From QQUJ01 sp050287605 (GTDB taxonomy: Bacteria > Pseudomonadota > Gammaproteobacteria > QQUJ01): a stretch of 64,000 nt of DNA. Where the stretch lies: positions 4,039 through 68,038 of the forward strand of contig JBNKCG010000105.1 in the NCBI GenBank assembly GCA_050287605.1. The letters run 5' to 3'. Below, one piece after another: positions 52,856 to 60,660 of the stretch (the stretch's first letter is position 1; each line of letters opens with the position of its first letter). Under the pieces are notes generated by a model, which had not been told where the DNA came from, did not search any database, and saw nothing but the letters and a program-made list of their open reading frames with translations. Made by a program: the position numbers and the translations under genes.

Positions 52856-52873
52856 ATGACAGCGGGATGACAA
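52856..52873 (-). promoter_or_regulatory. Pho box upstream of phoB
   Basis: Minus strand TTGTCAT, CCCG, CTGTCAT: two near-perfect PhoB repeats with the proper 4-bp spacer, 51 bp before the phoB GTG. This is the expected site for PhoB autoregulation. The intergenic space to tatC (upstream, same strand) is only about 97 bp, so transcription from tatC could also read through. Confidence 0.82.
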
Positions 52874-52901
52874 CAGGATTGCAAGCCTGGCTTGGCGGCG
52901 G

Positions 52902-53693
52902 CTACGAAGCGTCGCCTTCATCCGGCTCGCCGTCCGTATCGGGTTGCGCCTTGGGCTCGTAGAAGCGGGCGAAAAACACCCCCAGCTCGAATAGCATCCA
53001 CATGGGAAGCGCAAGCAGCGTCTGGGAGATGACGTCGGGGGGCGTCAGCAACATCCCTACCACGAACGCCGCAACGATGATGTAGGGGCGTTTGGCGACC
53101 AGGCTGGCGCGCGTCGCAACGCCGGTCCACACCAGGACGATGGTGGCGATGGGCACCTCGAAGGCAACGCCGAAGGCGAAAAAGATGGTGAGCACGAAAT
53201 CCAGGTAGCGGTTGATGTCGGTCATCATCTCGACACCCACCGGAGCAACGCTGGTCATAAAGGCGAACACCAGCGGGAACACCACGTAGTAGGCGAACGA
53301 AACGCCCAGGTAGAACAGCAGCGAGCTGGTGAACAGCAGCGGCATAATCAGGCGCCGTTCGTGGCGATAGAGCCCCGGCGCCACAAAGGCCCACACCTGG
53401 TACAGAATCCACGGCATGGCGATGAAGATCGCTCCCACCATGGCCAGTTTGAACGGGGTGAGGAACGGGGTCGCCACGTCGATGGCGATCATGGTGCTGC
53501 CCTCGGGAAGATGCTTGAGCAGCGGCCCCGCCATGAAGGTGTAGATGTCGTTGGCGAAGGGGTAGACGCCGATAAAGATGACGAACACACCAACCAGCGC
53601 CCGCAGCAGACGATCGCGCAACTCCACCAGGTGGGAAAGAAACGGCTGCTCCAGATCCGGGGATTCGTCCGGCGGTGTGGTGTTGGCGCTCAT
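52902..53693 (-). CDS. tatC: Twin-arginine translocase subunit TatC
   Basis: TatC binds twin-arginine signal peptides and nucleates the Tat translocase. The 263-aa protein has six membrane helices, PFLSHLVELRDRLLRALVGV at the N-terminus, FVAPGLYRHERRL and VGMLLTPPDVISQ near helix 6. The ATG overlaps the tatB stop by 4 nt. Confidence 0.96.
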   Translation of the reverse strand: MSANTTPPDESPDLEQPFLSHLVELRDRLLRALVGVFVIFIGVYPFANDIYTFMAGPLLKHLPEGSTMIAIDVATPFLTPFKLAMVGAIFIAMPWILYQVWAFVAPGLYRHERRLIMPLLFTSSLLFYLGVSFAYYVVFPLVFAFMTSVAPVGVEMMTDINRYLDFVLTIFFAFGVAFEVPIATIVLVWTGVATRASLVAKRPYIIVAAFVVGMLLTPPDVISQTLLALPMWMLFELGVFFARFYEPKAQPDTDGEPDEGDAS

Positions 53694-54055
53694 TCAGTCG
53701 ATTCGGACGAGGGTTTGGACTTGGCGGGCACTTCCGGGTCTTGGGCCGGCGCCTGATCCGCTTTGGCATCCGCTTTGGTATCCGGCGTTTCGTCGCCGTC
53801 GAAACGGATGGGGGTATTGATCTCCTCGGTGAGCTCGTCGAGCTCGGGCATGGCGGCACGCTTTTCCATCATCGCTTTGAGCTCTTCGGCCTTGAGCTCG
53901 CGGTCGATGTCCGCCTTGACCGAGGCGAGCATCTGGCGTGCCTTACCCATCCACAACCCCGCCGTGCGCGCGGCACGCGGCAGGCGCTCGGGACCGAGCA
54001 CGATCAACGCCACCACGAAGATGAGGGAGAGTTCCCAGAAACCGACATCGAACAT
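53690..54055 (-). CDS. tatB: Twin-arginine translocase subunit TatB
   Basis: TatB is the receptor partner of TatC. The 121-aa protein has the single N-terminal helix MFDVGFWELSLIFVVALIVLGPERLP with the TatA/B-type amphipathic helix after it (RAARTAGLWMGKARQMLASV) and a charged tail. The FWELSL and GPERLP spelling identifies TatB over TatA. Confidence 0.95.
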   Translation of the reverse strand: MFDVGFWELSLIFVVALIVLGPERLPRAARTAGLWMGKARQMLASVKADIDRELKAEELKAMMEKRAAMPELDELTEEINTPIRFDGDETPDTKADAKADQAPAQDPEVPAKSKPSSESTE

Positions 54056-54114
54056 CGCAGGCTATTCCGCAGCACATGCCGCGGCACAGAGCCGCAGCAC
54101 GATCGGATCAATGA

Positions 54115-54372
54115 TCAGGCGCTATTCTTGTCCTTGGACGCCGCATCCTCCTTGGATACCACTTCCCCCTCTATGGCATCTCCGGACTGATCCAGCTTTT
54201 CCGGTTCCGCGTCTTTTTGCGCCGCGGCGTCCTCGCCGTCTTTCACGGCTTTGCGGAAACTCTTGATCGAGGCGCCCAGATCACCGCCCAGATTGCGCAG
54301 CTTCTTGGTGCCGAAGAGCAACAGCACGATGACCAGGATGATGAGCAACTGCCAGATACTGATGCCACCCAT
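54115..54372 (-). CDS. tatA: Twin-arginine translocase subunit TatA
   Basis: TatA oligomerises to form the translocation path. The 85-aa protein starts MGGISIWQLLIILVIVLLLF, then FGTKKLRNLGGDLGASIKSF, the canonical TatA amphipathic helix, followed by an acidic tail. ATG at 54372; the longer frame upstream is not conserved. The 118-nt gap before it (toward hisE) includes an AT-rich stretch that may hold a tat promoter. Confidence 0.95.
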   Translation of the reverse strand: MGGISIWQLLIILVIVLLLFGTKKLRNLGGDLGASIKSFRKAVKDGEDAAAQKDAEPEKLDQSGDAIEGEVVSKEDAASKDKNSA

Positions 54373-54490
54373 TGAGACTTCTCCACGCTGTAAAATCTGA
54401 AACCCCTGCCGGGTCCGTCCATCGCGAACCACGACCCTCTTTATTAATAATTAGTAATTCCGCAACCGCAACGGCAACTCCGACGCGGTG

Positions 54491-54820
54491 TCAGCCGCGG
54501 GTCTCGGTGCCGCGCTGGGACTTCTCCTCCAGCCCCGACAAGCCGAAGCGGCGCTCCAACTCGGCAAGCACCTCCGCCGGTCCTACGCCCAGTTGGGCAA
54601 GCATCACCAAGCTATGAAACCATAAATCGGCGGTTTCATAAACGACGGCGGCGCGATCACCATCCTTGGCGGCCATGATCGTCTCGGTGGCCTCCTCACC
54701 GATCTTCTTGAGAATGGCATCGAGACCCTTGGCGTACAGGCCCGCGACGTAGGAGCTCTCGGGGTCCGCCCCCTTGCGTTGCTCCAGAACATCAGCCAAT
54801 TGTGTCAGCACATCGGACAT
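54491..54820 (-). CDS. hisE: Phosphoribosyl-ATP pyrophosphatase
   Basis: HisE hydrolyses phosphoribosyl-ATP to phosphoribosyl-AMP, the second step of histidine synthesis. The 109-aa protein has YVAGLYAKGLDAILKKIGEEATETIMAAKD and VYETADLWFHSLVMLAQ, the metal-binding Glu-Glu and Asp motifs of MazG-like pyrophosphatases. It lies 22 nt after hisF with no hisI between, so the cyclohydrolase must be encoded elsewhere. Confidence 0.94.
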   Translation of the reverse strand: MSDVLTQLADVLEQRKGADPESSYVAGLYAKGLDAILKKIGEEATETIMAAKDGDRAAVVYETADLWFHSLVMLAQLGVGPAEVLAELERRFGLSGLEEKSQRGTETRG

Positions 54821-54842
54821 TGGACATCACCCGCCGGCACGG

Positions 54843-55613
54843 CTACAGCCGCACCTGTATTCCGGAGGCCGCCATGTGGTGCTTGGCCTGCTCCACGGTG
54901 TACTCGGCGAAGTGGAAGATACTGGCGGCCAAAACCGCGTCGGCATGACCTTCCAGGACACCGTCCACCAGATGGTCCAGATTGCCGACACCCCCAGAGG
55001 CGATCACCGGGATCTCCACCGCGTCGCTGATGGCACGCGTCAGCGGCAGATCGAAACCGATCTTGGTGCCATCGCGATCCATGCTGGTGACCAGCAGCTC
55101 ACCCGCGCCATACTCGGCCATGCGCTGAGCCCACTCCACCGCGTCGATCCCGGTCGGCTTGCGCCCACCGTGGGTGAAGATTTCCCAACGCGGCTGGGCT
55201 CCCTCGTCCACCTGTTTGGCGTCGATGGCGACCACGATGCATTGCGACCCGAAGCGTTCGGCCGCCTCTTTGACAAAGCCAGGATTGAACACGGCAGCGG
55301 TATTGATGGTCACCTTGTCGGCCCCGGCGTTGAGCAGGCGGCGAATGTCTTCGGCGGTGCGAATCCCACCGCCCACCGTTAATGGAATGAACACCTCGCC
55401 CGCCACCTGTTCCACCACGTGCACCATGGTCTCGCGCTCGTCGGAACTGGCGGTGATATCGAGAAAAGTGATCTCGTCGGCCCCTTCGGCATCGTAGCGC
55501 CGCGCGATCTCCACCGGATCACCGGCATCGCGGATCTCGACGAATTTGACGCCTTTGACCACGCGGCCGGCGTCGACATCGAGACAGGGAATGATGCGTT
55601 TTGCTAGGGCCAT
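54843..55613 (-). CDS. hisF: Imidazole glycerol phosphate synthase cyclase subunit HisF
   Basis: HisF, with HisH, forms imidazole glycerol phosphate and AICAR. The 256-aa barrel has the catalytic Asp in PCLDVDAGRVVKGVKF (residue about 11) and the second in CIVVAIDAK (near residue 130), plus GVGNLDHLVDGV. Start ATG at 55613, 38 nt after hisA. Confidence 0.96.
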   Translation of the reverse strand: MALAKRIIPCLDVDAGRVVKGVKFVEIRDAGDPVEIARRYDAEGADEITFLDITASSDERETMVHVVEQVAGEVFIPLTVGGGIRTAEDIRRLLNAGADKVTINTAAVFNPGFVKEAAERFGSQCIVVAIDAKQVDEGAQPRWEIFTHGGRKPTGIDAVEWAQRMAEYGAGELLVTSMDRDGTKIGFDLPLTRAISDAVEIPVIASGGVGNLDHLVDGVLEGHADAVLAASIFHFAEYTVEQAKHHMAASGIQVRL

Positions 55614-55651
55614 GATCCACTCAAGGGGTTAGGAGAGCGATGCGACGGCGG

Positions 55652-56392
55652 CTACTCGCCGCACAAGTCGTCGGCGAGGCGCTGGGCTTCGGCCAATTCC
55701 AGCCTGCCTTCGTACAGCGCGCGACCGGTGATAGCGCCCATCACGCCCTCATCCGACACCGCGCACAGCGCACGGATGTCTTCCAGGTTGGTAATCCCAC
55801 CGGAGGCGATCACCGGGATGCGCACCGAACGGGCCAGCTCCACCGTGGAGTCGACGTTGACGCCACTCATCATGCCGTCACGACTGATATCGGTGTAGAC
55901 GATGGCCGACACGCCCTCCTGCTCGAAGTGCTGCGCCAAATCCAGCAGGTCATGCTTGGAAAGCTTCGACCAACCGTCTACCGCCAGTTTGCCGTCCTTG
56001 GCATCGAGCCCGACGATGATGTGGCCGGGAAACTCCACGCAGGCATCGGAGATGAAGTGCGGGGTACTCACCGCCTTGGTGCCGATGATGACGTAATCGA
56101 CCCCGGCGTCGAGATAGGCCTGGATGGTGTCCTCGTCGCGGATCCCGCCGCCCACCTGGATGGGAAGATCGGGATGGCGTTCCGTGATGCGGTGGATCAC
56201 CTCGGCGTTAAGCGGCTTGCCGGCGAACGCGCCGTCCAGATCCACCACGTGCAGGCGCCGCGCACCGGCCTCCACCCAACGGTCTGCCACGGCGAGCGGA
56301 TCGTCGGCAAACACCGTTTCATCTTCCATGCGACCCTGGCGCAGCCGCACGCACTTGCCACCTTTCAGGTCTATGGCGGGTATGATGAGCAT
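55652..56392 (-). CDS. hisA: Phosphoribosylformimino-AICAR ribotide isomerase
   Basis: HisA isomerises ProFAR to PRFAR. The 246-aa barrel begins MLIIPAIDLKGGKCVRLRQG, with the catalytic Asp8 in IDLKGG, and continues with PIQVGGGIRDEDTI, YTDISRDGMMSGVN and VIASGGITNLEDI. ATG at 56392 gives the family start. It lies between hisH and hisF. Confidence 0.96.
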   Translation of the reverse strand: MLIIPAIDLKGGKCVRLRQGRMEDETVFADDPLAVADRWVEAGARRLHVVDLDGAFAGKPLNAEVIHRITERHPDLPIQVGGGIRDEDTIQAYLDAGVDYVIIGTKAVSTPHFISDACVEFPGHIIVGLDAKDGKLAVDGWSKLSKHDLLDLAQHFEQEGVSAIVYTDISRDGMMSGVNVDSTVELARSVRIPVIASGGITNLEDIRALCAVSDEGVMGAITGRALYEGRLELAEAQRLADDLCGE

Positions 56393-56403
56393 GGTTATTC
56401 CCT

Positions 56404-57054
56404 CTATGTCCTTCCGTCCCAACGCAGGAAATTGGTCAGCAACTGCAGCCCCGCCCGCTGGCTCTTCTCGGGATGAAACTGCACCGCAAAGACATTGCCG
56501 CCCGCCAGCACCGAGGGGTAACGGCGAGTGTAGTCGGTGGTCCCCGCAATCAGTGACTGGTCATCGGGGTCCACGTAATAGCTGTGCACGAAATAAAACC
56601 AGCTCTGATCTGCAATTGCATCCCACAACGGATGAGAGCGTGACTGGTGCACGGTATTCCACCCCATCTGCGGAATCTTGAGCCGTTCGCCGCTGGCGGG
56701 ATCGCGGTGGCCGCGGCCGAAATAGCGTACCTCGCCGGGGTAGAGCCCTAAGCAGGCGGTACCACCGCCCTCCTCGCTGCGCGCCAGCAGCACCTGCAAT
56801 CCCATGCAGACGCCGAAAAACGGCTTGCAGCGCGCCGCCTCGGCGATCACCGGCGCCAGACGCAGCGAAGTGATCTCGTGCATACAATCGCGCGCGGCAC
56901 CCTGCCCGGGGAAGACAACCCGATCGGCATCGAGTATAGCCTCGGCTTCATTGGTGACGACCACGCGCATGCCGTCGGGACGCACGTGCTCGAGCGCCTT
57001 CGCCATGGAGTGCAGGTTACCCATGCCGTAGTCGATGACCGCAACGGTGCTCAT
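56404..57054 (-). CDS. hisH: Imidazole glycerol phosphate synthase glutaminase subunit HisH
   Basis: HisH supplies ammonia to HisF. The 216-aa class I glutaminase has FFGVCMGLQVL (nucleophile Cys near residue 84), and the catalytic His-x-Glu in FAVQFHPEKSQ near residue 195. IDYGMGNLHSMAKAL starts the protein. It is 11 nt upstream of hisA. Confidence 0.96.
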   Translation of the reverse strand: MSTVAVIDYGMGNLHSMAKALEHVRPDGMRVVVTNEAEAILDADRVVFPGQGAARDCMHEITSLRLAPVIAEAARCKPFFGVCMGLQVLLARSEEGGGTACLGLYPGEVRYFGRGHRDPASGERLKIPQMGWNTVHQSRSHPLWDAIADQSWFYFVHSYYVDPDDQSLIAGTTDYTRRYPSVLAGGNVFAVQFHPEKSQRAGLQLLTNFLRWDGRT

Positions 57055-57120
57055 TCGGGTGTTTCCACTCGCTGATGATTGGTCAGGCAGAACGGATCGG
57101 AACGATGCGCATGACCTTGG

Positions 57121-57738
57121 TTAGAGGCTGCCCTTGGTGGACGGCAGCCGTCCGGCCATGCGCGCATCGACCTCCACCGCCATGCGTAGCGCCCGTCCAA
57201 ACGCCTTAAACACCGTCTCAGCGATATGGTGGCTGTTGGCCCCGGTCAGATTGTCGACGTGCAGGGTCACCGCCGCGTGATTGACGAAGCCCTGGAAGAA
57301 TTCGTGGAACAGATCCGTCTCGAACTCGCCGATGCGCGCGCGCGGAAACCGCGCGTTGAAGCAGAGCCCGGGGCGTCCCGAGAGATCGATGACCACCCGG
57401 CTCAACGCCTCATCCAACGGCACATAGGCGTGGCCGTAGCGGCGCAGACCTTTTTTGTCGCCCACCGCCTGCGCCAACGCCTGGCCCAGCGTGATCCCGA
57501 TATCCTCCACTGTGTGGTGGCCATCGATGTGCAGGTCGCCGCGAGCTGCGATCTTGATGTCGAGCAACCCGTGACGTGCCACCTGATCGAGCATGTGATC
57601 CAGAAACGGCAATCCGGTCTCCAGCTCACTCTGACCGGTACCGTCCAGATCGAGCTGCACCAGGATCTGCGTCTCCAGGGTATCGCGCCGAACTTCGGCC
57701 CGGCGGGCCGAACTACCTGCGGGAGTTATCGCTTCCAC
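57121..57738 (-). CDS. hisB: Imidazoleglycerol-phosphate dehydratase
   Basis: This is the stand-alone dehydratase (no phosphatase domain), 205 aa, forming imidazole acetol phosphate. The duplicated metal-binding motifs HIDGHHTVEDIGI and NSHHIAETVFKA are present, with PFLDHMLDQVARHGLLD between. Start GTG at 57738 adds a 20-residue tail of unclear value before the conserved RDTLETQI. hisB leads hisHAFE. Confidence 0.94.
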   Translation of the reverse strand: MEAITPAGSSARRAEVRRDTLETQILVQLDLDGTGQSELETGLPFLDHMLDQVARHGLLDIKIAARGDLHIDGHHTVEDIGITLGQALAQAVGDKKGLRRYGHAYVPLDEALSRVVIDLSGRPGLCFNARFPRARIGEFETDLFHEFFQGFVNHAAVTLHVDNLTGANSHHIAETVFKAFGRALRMAVEVDARMAGRLPSTKGSL

Positions 57739-57921
57739 AACGGGGACTCTAGTTGAAGGAAAATTCTTGTCGGGAAGGTCCGAAAGCGCCGGTTACCGTC
57801 AGTGCGCCCCCAAACCAAGGGGATTTATCATAATAGGCGAATGGAATCAGGTCTATAGCTCTACGCAGGCGCCGCCAGCGGGCGCAACCCCCCTGGGCAT
57901 CAGTCTACCCCGCTCTGCAGA

Positions 57922-57935
57922 TTGATCTATATCAA
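57922..57935 (+). promoter_or_regulatory. FNR box upstream of fnr
   Basis: TTGAT, four bases, ATCAA: exact FNR/Anr consensus, 56 bp before the fnr GTG. In relatives such a site mediates FNR autoregulation, usually repression when bound at the promoter. The intergenic region up to hisB (253 bp) contains no other recognised site. Confidence 0.85.
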
Positions 57936-57991
57936 AAAATCTGGTGCAATGCGTCATCGGCCACGATCCGAAGAAAGGCGGGAGTAGAACC

Positions 57992-58750
57992 GTGACTAGC
58001 GCGTACAACAGCAATGTCGTCAAGTTGACCGTAACCTGTCAGCGTTGCTCCCTGCGCAGCGTCTGCGAACCCGTCGATCTGCCGGCGCACGAACAAGCCA
58101 GGCTCGACGCCATCATCGAACGGCGGCGCCCGATTTCGCGCGGCGAGTTTCTCTATCGCTCGGGCGAGCCGTTTCGCTCCCTGTTCTGCGTCAAGGCGGG
58201 CAGCATCAAGACCTACGCCACCACCGACAAGGGAGAAGAGCAGGTCACCGGATTCCATTTGCCTGGCGAGATGATCGGCCTCGAAGGCATCGCCATGGGC
58301 CACAACACCACCGATGCCGTCGCGCTGGAGACCAGCAGCGTGTGCGAAATCCCTTACGATCGCCTACAGGAGATCAGCGCCGAGGTGCCAACACTGCTGC
58401 AGCAGCTCATTCTGCTCACCAGCCAGGAAGTGATGCACGGACAGACGCTTACCATGCTGATCAGCAAAAAAAGCGCCGAGGAGCGACTCGCTGCGCTGCT
58501 GCTCAGCCTCTCCGACCGGTTCTCCAATCGCGGCTTTTCGCCCACCGACTTCTACCTCAGCATGTCGCGCCACGACATCGGCAACTTCCTCGGCATGGCG
58601 GTGGAAACGGTCAGCCGAGTCTTCACCCGCTTCGACAATGACGGGTTGATCAGCGTGCGCCGCAAACATATCCAGTTGGACGACCTGCCACGGCTGCGCG
58701 AACTGGCGGGCACGGCGAAAATCCCCTCGCCGGTGAGCGCCCACATCTGA
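57992..58750 (+). CDS. fnr: FNR/Anr-type oxygen-sensing transcriptional regulator
   Basis: The protein is a CRP/FNR regulator with a [4Fe-4S] sensor: Cys16-x2-Cys19-x5-Cys25 plus Cys118, the four ligands of E. coli FNR. The recognition helix MAVETVSRVFTRF keeps the Glu, Ser and Arg contacts for TTGAT-N4-ATCAA. The start is a GTG at 57992 (252 aa), with a GGGAG site; upstream sequence is non-conserved. It sits between hisB and ccoNOQP and has an FNR box in its own promoter and one upstream of ccoN. Confidence 0.95.
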   Translation: MTSAYNSNVVKLTVTCQRCSLRSVCEPVDLPAHEQARLDAIIERRRPISRGEFLYRSGEPFRSLFCVKAGSIKTYATTDKGEEQVTGFHLPGEMIGLEGIAMGHNTTDAVALETSSVCEIPYDRLQEISAEVPTLLQQLILLTSQEVMHGQTLTMLISKKSAEERLAALLLSLSDRFSNRGFSPTDFYLSMSRHDIGNFLGMAVETVSRVFTRFDNDGLISVRRKHIQLDDLPRLRELAGTAKIPSPVSAHI

Positions 58751-58951
58751 AGGTCTGTTCACGGATTTCCGCTTGGCAGTACGGGACGCATACTGAGCCC
58801 GCGGCTCGCGTCACAACTGCGTACGAATCGCATCCGCGGCGCGGTATTTATTCGCACTCCGCGCGTGCCCGGCGCCCAGCTCAATCGCCCAGCGCCTGCG
58901 CATTTTGGCCTCTATTTTTCCGGGCTTTAATTTCCCACTCAAATGGTCTGT

Positions 58952-58979
58952 AATTACCCCAACATAGAGAGGGGTAATT
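58952..58979. promoter_or_regulatory. 9-bp perfect inverted repeat before the ccoN FNR box
   Basis: AATTACCCC, ten bases, GGGGTAATT: a perfect 9-bp inverted repeat, one helical turn apart, ending 10 bp before the FNR box. Centre-to-centre spacing of the half sites is 19 bp. Spacing on one face of the helix fits a dimeric transcription factor. No family consensus was recognised; NarL-type 7-2-7 sites do not fit. Confidence 0.55.
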
Positions 58980-58989
58980 TGCATTTCAG

Positions 58990-59031
58990 TTGACTTGGAT
59001 CAATTACCGGCGGGTGTGCCACAACTATTGT
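58990..59031 (+). promoter_or_regulatory. FNR box and -10 element of the ccoN promoter
   Basis: TTGAC, four bases, ATCAA (58990-59003) matches the FNR consensus in nine of ten positions. TATTGT at 59026-59031 would be a -10 hexamer for a start near 59038, which centres the box at -41.5, the class II activation position. FNR would thus switch on ccoNOQP at low oxygen. Confidence 0.75.
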
Positions 59032-59208
59032 TAGCGCCATGCGTCGATGGGGGTCGTCGCACACCTAACCTCACTGAAATCTGGGGACTTATTCCTCACG
59101 TGCATTAGCCTGACGCACCCTCGGCCTCGCCAATGGTAATCGGGTTTCTTTTCGTTCAGTTCGTACCATAACCAGCATCAACATCTTCATAAAAAAGGAG
59201 TACTAACC

Positions 59209-60645
59209 GTGGCACAAGAACAGGCACAACCGAAGTACCACTTCGAGGTGGTGCGATGGTTCTCCGTGTTGGCCGTGGTCTACCTTGCGGTAGGCGGGCT
59301 CGTCGGGGTCTACATCGCATCGGAACTCGCTTGGCCGGTCCTCAATCTGGACATCGCGGAAATCACGTTTGGCCGGCTGCGTCCCCTGCATACCAACGCA
59401 GTGATCTTCGCCTTCGGCGGCTGTACGCTGATGGCGACTGGCTTCTATTCGGTACAGCGCACCTGCGGCGTACCGCTGTGGAGCAACGGCATGGCGTGGT
59501 TCACCTTCCTGGGCTGGAACCTGATCATCGTGTTGGCAGTCATCAGTTTCCCGCTGGGCATCACCTCGGGCAAAGAGTACGCCGAGCTGGAGTGGCCCAT
59601 CGACATACTGATCGCCGTGGTTTGGCTCTCCTTTGCCTTCAACTTCATCATGACCATCGCCAACCGCAAGACCTCGCACATCTACGTGTCGAACTGGTTC
59701 TTCCTCGGCATGATGGTGATGATCACCTACCTGCACGTGGTGAACAGCCTGGCTATCCCGGTCACCCTGACCTCCTCCTACTCGCTGTTTGCGGGTGTGC
59801 AGGACGCCATGGTGCAGTGGTGGTGGGGCCACAACGCGGTGGGCTTCTACCTGACCGCAGGCTTCCTCGGCATCATGTACTACTTCGTGCCCAAACAGGC
59901 CAACCGTCCGGTGTTCTCCTACCGGCTGTCGGTCATCCACTTCTGGGCGCTGATGTTCGGTTATGTCTGGCTGGGCGCGCACCACCTGCAGTACACCGCT
60001 CTTCCGGACTGGACCGGTTCGCTGGGTTCGGTGGTCTCCATGGCCATGATCATCCCCTCCTGGGGTGGTGCGGTGAACGGCATGATGACGCTGTCCGGCG
60101 CCTGGGATAAGTTGCGCACCGACTACACGCTGCGCTTCCTGATCGTCTCGCTGGCCTTCTATGCCATGTCCACATTCGAAGGCCCGGTCATGTCCTCCAA
60201 GACCGTGAACGCTCTCTCCCACTACACCGACTGGACCATCGGCCACGTGCACTCCGGTGCGTTGGGCTGGGTGGCCATGGTGGGTCTGGGCGCCATCTAC
60301 CACCTGCTGAGCCGGCTGTGGGGCACCAGCATTTATTCCGAAAAGCTGGTCAACCTCCACTTCTGGACTGCGACCATCGGCACCGTCGTGTACATCGTTG
60401 CCATGTGGGTCTCCGGCATCATGCAGGGTCTGATGTGGCGCGCCTACGACGAGTACGGCACCCTGGCCTACACCTTCGCCGAGAGTGTCGAGGCGATGCA
60501 CCCCTACTACGCCATGCGCGCGCTGGGCGGGTTCATCTTCCTCTGCGGCGTGTTGGTCATGCTCTTCAACGTGGTCATGACGATCCGCAAGGCCTCCTCC
60601 GAGGGGACCTTGAAGCAGGTTCGCACGGCCCCCGCCAGCGTCTAA
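59209..60645 (+). CDS. ccoN: cbb3-type cytochrome c oxidase subunit I
   Basis: CcoN is the catalytic haem b/haem b3-CuB subunit of the high-affinity oxidase. The 478-aa protein has about 12 membrane helices and the haem- and copper-binding histidines in LHTNAVIFAFGG, WWWGHNAVGFYL (near residue 205) and WTIGHVHSGALGWVAM, plus YSYRLSVIHFWAL. The start is a GTG (59209) with AAGGAG seven bases upstream. It leads ccoNOQP behind an FNR box. Confidence 0.97.
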   Translation: MAQEQAQPKYHFEVVRWFSVLAVVYLAVGGLVGVYIASELAWPVLNLDIAEITFGRLRPLHTNAVIFAFGGCTLMATGFYSVQRTCGVPLWSNGMAWFTFLGWNLIIVLAVISFPLGITSGKEYAELEWPIDILIAVVWLSFAFNFIMTIANRKTSHIYVSNWFFLGMMVMITYLHVVNSLAIPVTLTSSYSLFAGVQDAMVQWWWGHNAVGFYLTAGFLGIMYYFVPKQANRPVFSYRLSVIHFWALMFGYVWLGAHHLQYTALPDWTGSLGSVVSMAMIIPSWGGAVNGMMTLSGAWDKLRTDYTLRFLIVSLAFYAMSTFEGPVMSSKTVNALSHYTDWTIGHVHSGALGWVAMVGLGAIYHLLSRLWGTSIYSEKLVNLHFWTATIGTVVYIVAMWVSGIMQGLMWRAYDEYGTLAYTFAESVEAMHPYYAMRALGGFIFLCGVLVMLFNVVMTIRKASSEGTLKQVRTAPASV

Positions 60646-60660
60646 CTGGAGACTGGAAAA

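Larger units (their letters stand above)
58751..59208. other. fnr-ccoN intergenic region with operator elements
   Basis: No gene is seen in these 458 bases. The right half holds a 9-bp inverted repeat (58952-58979), an FNR box (58990-59003) and a TATTGT -10-like hexamer (59026-59031), placing a class II FNR promoter start near 59038. That leaves a leader of about 170 nt before ccoN, ending in AAGGAG. The left 200 bp hold only weak, GC-rich palindromes. Confidence 0.7.

Noticed and set aside
57840..57921. Riboswitch or attenuator in front of the histidine genes or fnr
   Set aside because: No histidine-rich leader peptide or conserved riboswitch pattern is visible; the GC-rich palindromes are too short to support a call.
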